Positions 61,534-64,000 of a stretch of 64,000 bases of DNA are shown here, piece after piece. Origin of the DNA: Paenibacillus ottowii. GTDB lineage: Bacteria; Bacillota; Bacilli; Paenibacillales; Paenibacillaceae. Numbering within the stretch: the stretch's first letter is position 1; every line of letters begins with the position of its first letter. The stretch spans positions 142,454 through 206,453 of the forward strand of contig NZ_VIJZ01000010.1 in NCBI RefSeq assembly GCF_006874425.1, in the 5' to 3' direction. The notes beneath the pieces are model-generated. The model ran no database searches. It was given only the letters and a program-made list of their open reading frames with translations, and was not told the origin of the DNA. The position numbers were made by a program, and so were the translations under genes.

Positions 61534-63159
61534 ATGACGCAAAAACGGCTCGATGCCGATATTGTTGTGATTGGCGGAGGTCTGGGGGGGACAGCAGCAG
61601 CCTTAGCTGCGGCAAAAGCTGGTATGAGAGTCATCGTAACAGAGGAGACGGACTGGTTGGGAGGGCAGTTAACTTCGCAGGCTGTTCCCCCGGATGAGCA
61701 CCGCTGGATCGAACAGTTTGGTTGCACAGCAACATATCGTCAGTTCCGCAATCGTGTGCGTGACTACTACCGTCAGAACTATCCGTTAACCGAAGAAGCT
61801 CATAATGATCCCCTTCTTAATCCAGGAAACGGCTGGGTAAGCCGTCTGGCCCATGAGCCACGGGTAGCTCTACAGGTGCTTGAGGATATGCTTGCTCCGT
61901 ATCTGAATACGGGACGTGTTCGTGTATATTATCACACCGTGCCTATTGCTGCTCATACCGATGGAGATTGTATTACTTCTGTGACCGTTCGTACCTCGCA
62001 TAATCCTGATCATAAGAGTGGTCTCAGAGTGTTGCATGGTACGTTTTATCTGGATGCCACAGAGTGTGGTGATCTCCTTCCTATGGCAGGTGTGGAGCAT
62101 ACGAGTGGAGCAGAATCACAGGCAGCAACGGGGGAGCCTCATGCACTGGGGTGCGCCAACCCTCTTGATATGCAGTCTGTCACGCATGTGGCGGCTGTAG
62201 ACTACATTCCCCAGGAAAGCTTCATTATAGAGCGACCGCAACAATATGACTTCTGGAGAAATTACATCCCTTCTTTTTCCCGGTTTCCGATTTTAAGCTG
62301 GTTTGCTACCGATGCAGATGATACCAGTAAACTAAAACAGTTCACATTATTCCCTAACGATCAGGGCATTGTATCCTTGTGGGATTATCGTCGTATCGTA
62401 GATCCCTCTATATGGAGCGTACCGCTAAATGATGGCGAAGTAACTCTTCTAAACTGGGCGCAAAATGATTATTACCTAGGACCCCTGATCGGTGTCACTG
62501 CTGAGGAGCAGGCGAGACATCGCGAAGGAGCACGTGAGTTGACCCGCTCATTAATATATTGGCTTCAAACCGAAGCTCCCCGGTTAGATGGAGGATTCGG
62601 CTACCCGGGAATTCGACCACGAGGTGATTATCTCGGCACTTCTGACGGGCTGGCTAAAACGGCCTATATTCGTGAGTCGCGCCGAATTAAAGCCGAGTAT
62701 ACAATTTCCGAATTTGATGTAAGCCGTGAACTTCGGGGGGAAGAGGGACCCAAACGGTACTCAGATAGTGTAGGAGTGGGAAGCTATCATTTAGATCTTC
62801 ATCCGACCACGGTATCCCAGCGTACCTTTTACATCCCTAACTATCCTTATGAAATTCCATTGGGCTCACTTATTCCTGTGAGGGTACGTAATTTGCTTCC
62901 AGCTTGCAAAAATATAGGTATGACTCAAATAGCCAATGGTTGCTATCGTCTGCATCCTACAGAGTGGAATATAGGAGAATCATCGGGAAGCTTGGCGGCT
63001 TACTGTGTCTCTAACGGGTTATATCCTATTGAAGTGGGCCGGTCAGCAGAACATCTTGGACGCTTTCAAAATATTCTTCTTCGTCAAGGTGTGGAGCTGC
63101 ACTGGCCAGCAGAAGTGTTCGAAGCAGAGGGAGTTACCAGCCAATCAAGGGGCAGCTAA
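61534..63159 (+). CDS. FAD-dependent oxidoreductase (FAD_oxidored family)
   Basis: A 541-residue enzyme from ATG 61534 (AAAGGGGAACG upstream). The N-terminal dinucleotide-binding fold is ADIVVIGGGLGGTAAALAAAKAGMRVIVTEETDWLGGQLTSQAVPPDEH, and GTFYLDATECGDLLPMAGVEH is a second flavin-family motif. The C-terminal part has RESRRIKAEYTISEFDVSREL and YHLDLHPT. Members of this family often sit in carbohydrate clusters, but few have known reactions. As the last gene of the amino-sugar operon it may oxidise a sugar or sugar derivative; that is inference from position. No signal peptide. Confidence 0.88.
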   Translation: MTQKRLDADIVVIGGGLGGTAAALAAAKAGMRVIVTEETDWLGGQLTSQAVPPDEHRWIEQFGCTATYRQFRNRVRDYYRQNYPLTEEAHNDPLLNPGNGWVSRLAHEPRVALQVLEDMLAPYLNTGRVRVYYHTVPIAAHTDGDCITSVTVRTSHNPDHKSGLRVLHGTFYLDATECGDLLPMAGVEHTSGAESQAATGEPHALGCANPLDMQSVTHVAAVDYIPQESFIIERPQQYDFWRNYIPSFSRFPILSWFATDADDTSKLKQFTLFPNDQGIVSLWDYRRIVDPSIWSVPLNDGEVTLLNWAQNDYYLGPLIGVTAEEQARHREGARELTRSLIYWLQTEAPRLDGGFGYPGIRPRGDYLGTSDGLAKTAYIRESRRIKAEYTISEFDVSRELRGEEGPKRYSDSVGVGSYHLDLHPTTVSQRTFYIPNYPYEIPLGSLIPVRVRNLLPACKNIGMTQIANGCYRLHPTEWNIGESSGSLAAYCVSNGLYPIEVGRSAEHLGRFQNILLRQGVELHWPAEVFEAEGVTSQSRGS

Positions 63160-63224
63160 CCCCTTGATTGATTTATGAAGTGAAAATGAGCGGATTTATT
63201 CTGAAAATAAAATAAAAAAAGTGC

Positions 63225-63254
63225 TTGCTAAGTTGCTAAGGAATATGATATATT
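63225..63254 (+). promoter_or_regulatory. rRNA operon promoter P1 (candidate)
   Basis: TTGCTA (63225-63230), an 18-bp spacer and TATATT (63249-63254), preceded by an A-rich stretch (63206-63220) like an UP element. Confidence 0.55.
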
Positions 63255-63338
63255 ATTTTAGCTGACAACAAAACAGCCGTTTCAAAAGAAAATAACTAGG
63301 GCGAAATGATCTTCGTAAAAAAAAGAAAAAAATAACCC

Positions 63339-63367
63339 TTGCATTTTTGGAGCGAACATGATATGAT
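63339..63367 (+). promoter_or_regulatory. rRNA operon promoter P2
   Basis: TTGCAT (63339-63344), a 17-bp spacer and TATGAT (63362-63367), preceded by an A-rich UP-like stretch (63317-63332). It has the same layout as P1, ~114 bp downstream, giving tandem rrn promoters. Confidence 0.75.
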
Positions 63368-63404
63368 CTTATAGCTGCTGAAAAATGCGGCGAAGAAAAA
63401 AGTT

Positions 63405-63531
63405 TGATCTTTGAAAACTGAACAACGAGTGAGTAAACTGATTTTGTTCGCAAAATCAAACATGAGATATTTTATCTCGTCAGTTTCAACATGAGCTAAT
63501 CGCTCTTTTAATAAACTAGCTTCGGTTGGTC
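63405..63531 (+). promoter_or_regulatory. rrn leader with antitermination and processing elements
   Basis: CTTTGAAAACTGAACAAC (63409-63426 region) is the boxA-containing leader motif typical of Bacillales rrn operons. GAGATATTTTATCTC (63463-63477) is a short hairpin before the 16S gene. Confidence 0.65.

Positions 63532-64000
<469 letters not shown>

Overview
The window is chromosomal DNA from a Gram-positive, moderately low-GC bacterium, almost certainly Paenibacillus of the P. polymyxa group. The partial 16S rRNA gene at the right end has a Paenibacillus-type V1 hairpin. Ribosome-binding sites are strong AGGAGG types, GTG and TTG starts are common, and the gene content is typical (SLH-anchored subtilase, YtrA-type regulators, many sugar ABC systems and glycosidases). 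No phage, insertion sequence, tRNA or CRISPR array was seen.

Layout. 1-10 kb: the 3' part of a secreted GH43 arabinanase, a cold-shock gene with a structured leader, ydjO, an alpha/beta-hydrolase gene broken by an amber codon, a GNAT enzyme, a secreted Lys/Ala-rich protein, a YtrA-type regulator with its ABC transporter, a CcdC-like protein, and a secreted stalk-plus-double-SnoaL protein. 10.5-21 kb: a divergent sugar locus (LacI regulator, GH94 phosphorylase and GH3 beta-glucosidase on the minus strand; binding protein and two permeases on the plus strand) resembling the beta-1,2-glucooligosaccharide locus of Listeria. Identical GAAACGTTTC palindromes sit at both divergent promoters.

21.3-27.7 kb is visibly AT-richer and is the most notable part: a RiPP cluster. 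It has a small 51-residue precursor with a TTG start, an intercistronic attenuator-like hairpin, a radical SAM/SPASM enzyme, an ABC ATPase with two membrane partners, and a full-length ABC exporter. Five of the six precursor cysteines are in C-X3-D motifs, the hallmark of freyrasin-type (PapA/PapB) ranthipeptides; the remaining one lacks the Asp.

28-52 kb: an orphan coiled-coil protein, a GH51 arabinofuranosidase behind a strong inverted-repeat operator, an HSP90-family protein paired with a helical TPR-like protein, a GDPD containing a perfect 32-bp palindrome, a methyltransferase, and an envelope-glycosylation operon (GT39, GT2, GtrA, galU) divergent from a two-component system. Further along are a large SLH-anchored subtilase, a manganese pyrophosphatase, a MarR regulator, an ATP-dependent DNA ligase, a small GNAT and a DUF420 protein. 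Three CTGA repeats at exact 11-bp spacing lie before the glycosyltransferase promoter, and the same arrangement lies before the secreted protein near 5.4 kb, suggesting one OmpR-type regulator for both.

52.2-63.2 kb: a nine-gene amino-sugar operon (binding protein, two permeases, GH84 hexosaminidase, DUF4127, NanE, RpiR regulator, ROK kinase, FAD oxidoreductase). It is followed by tandem rRNA promoters, the rrn leader, and the first 469 bases of 16S rRNA.
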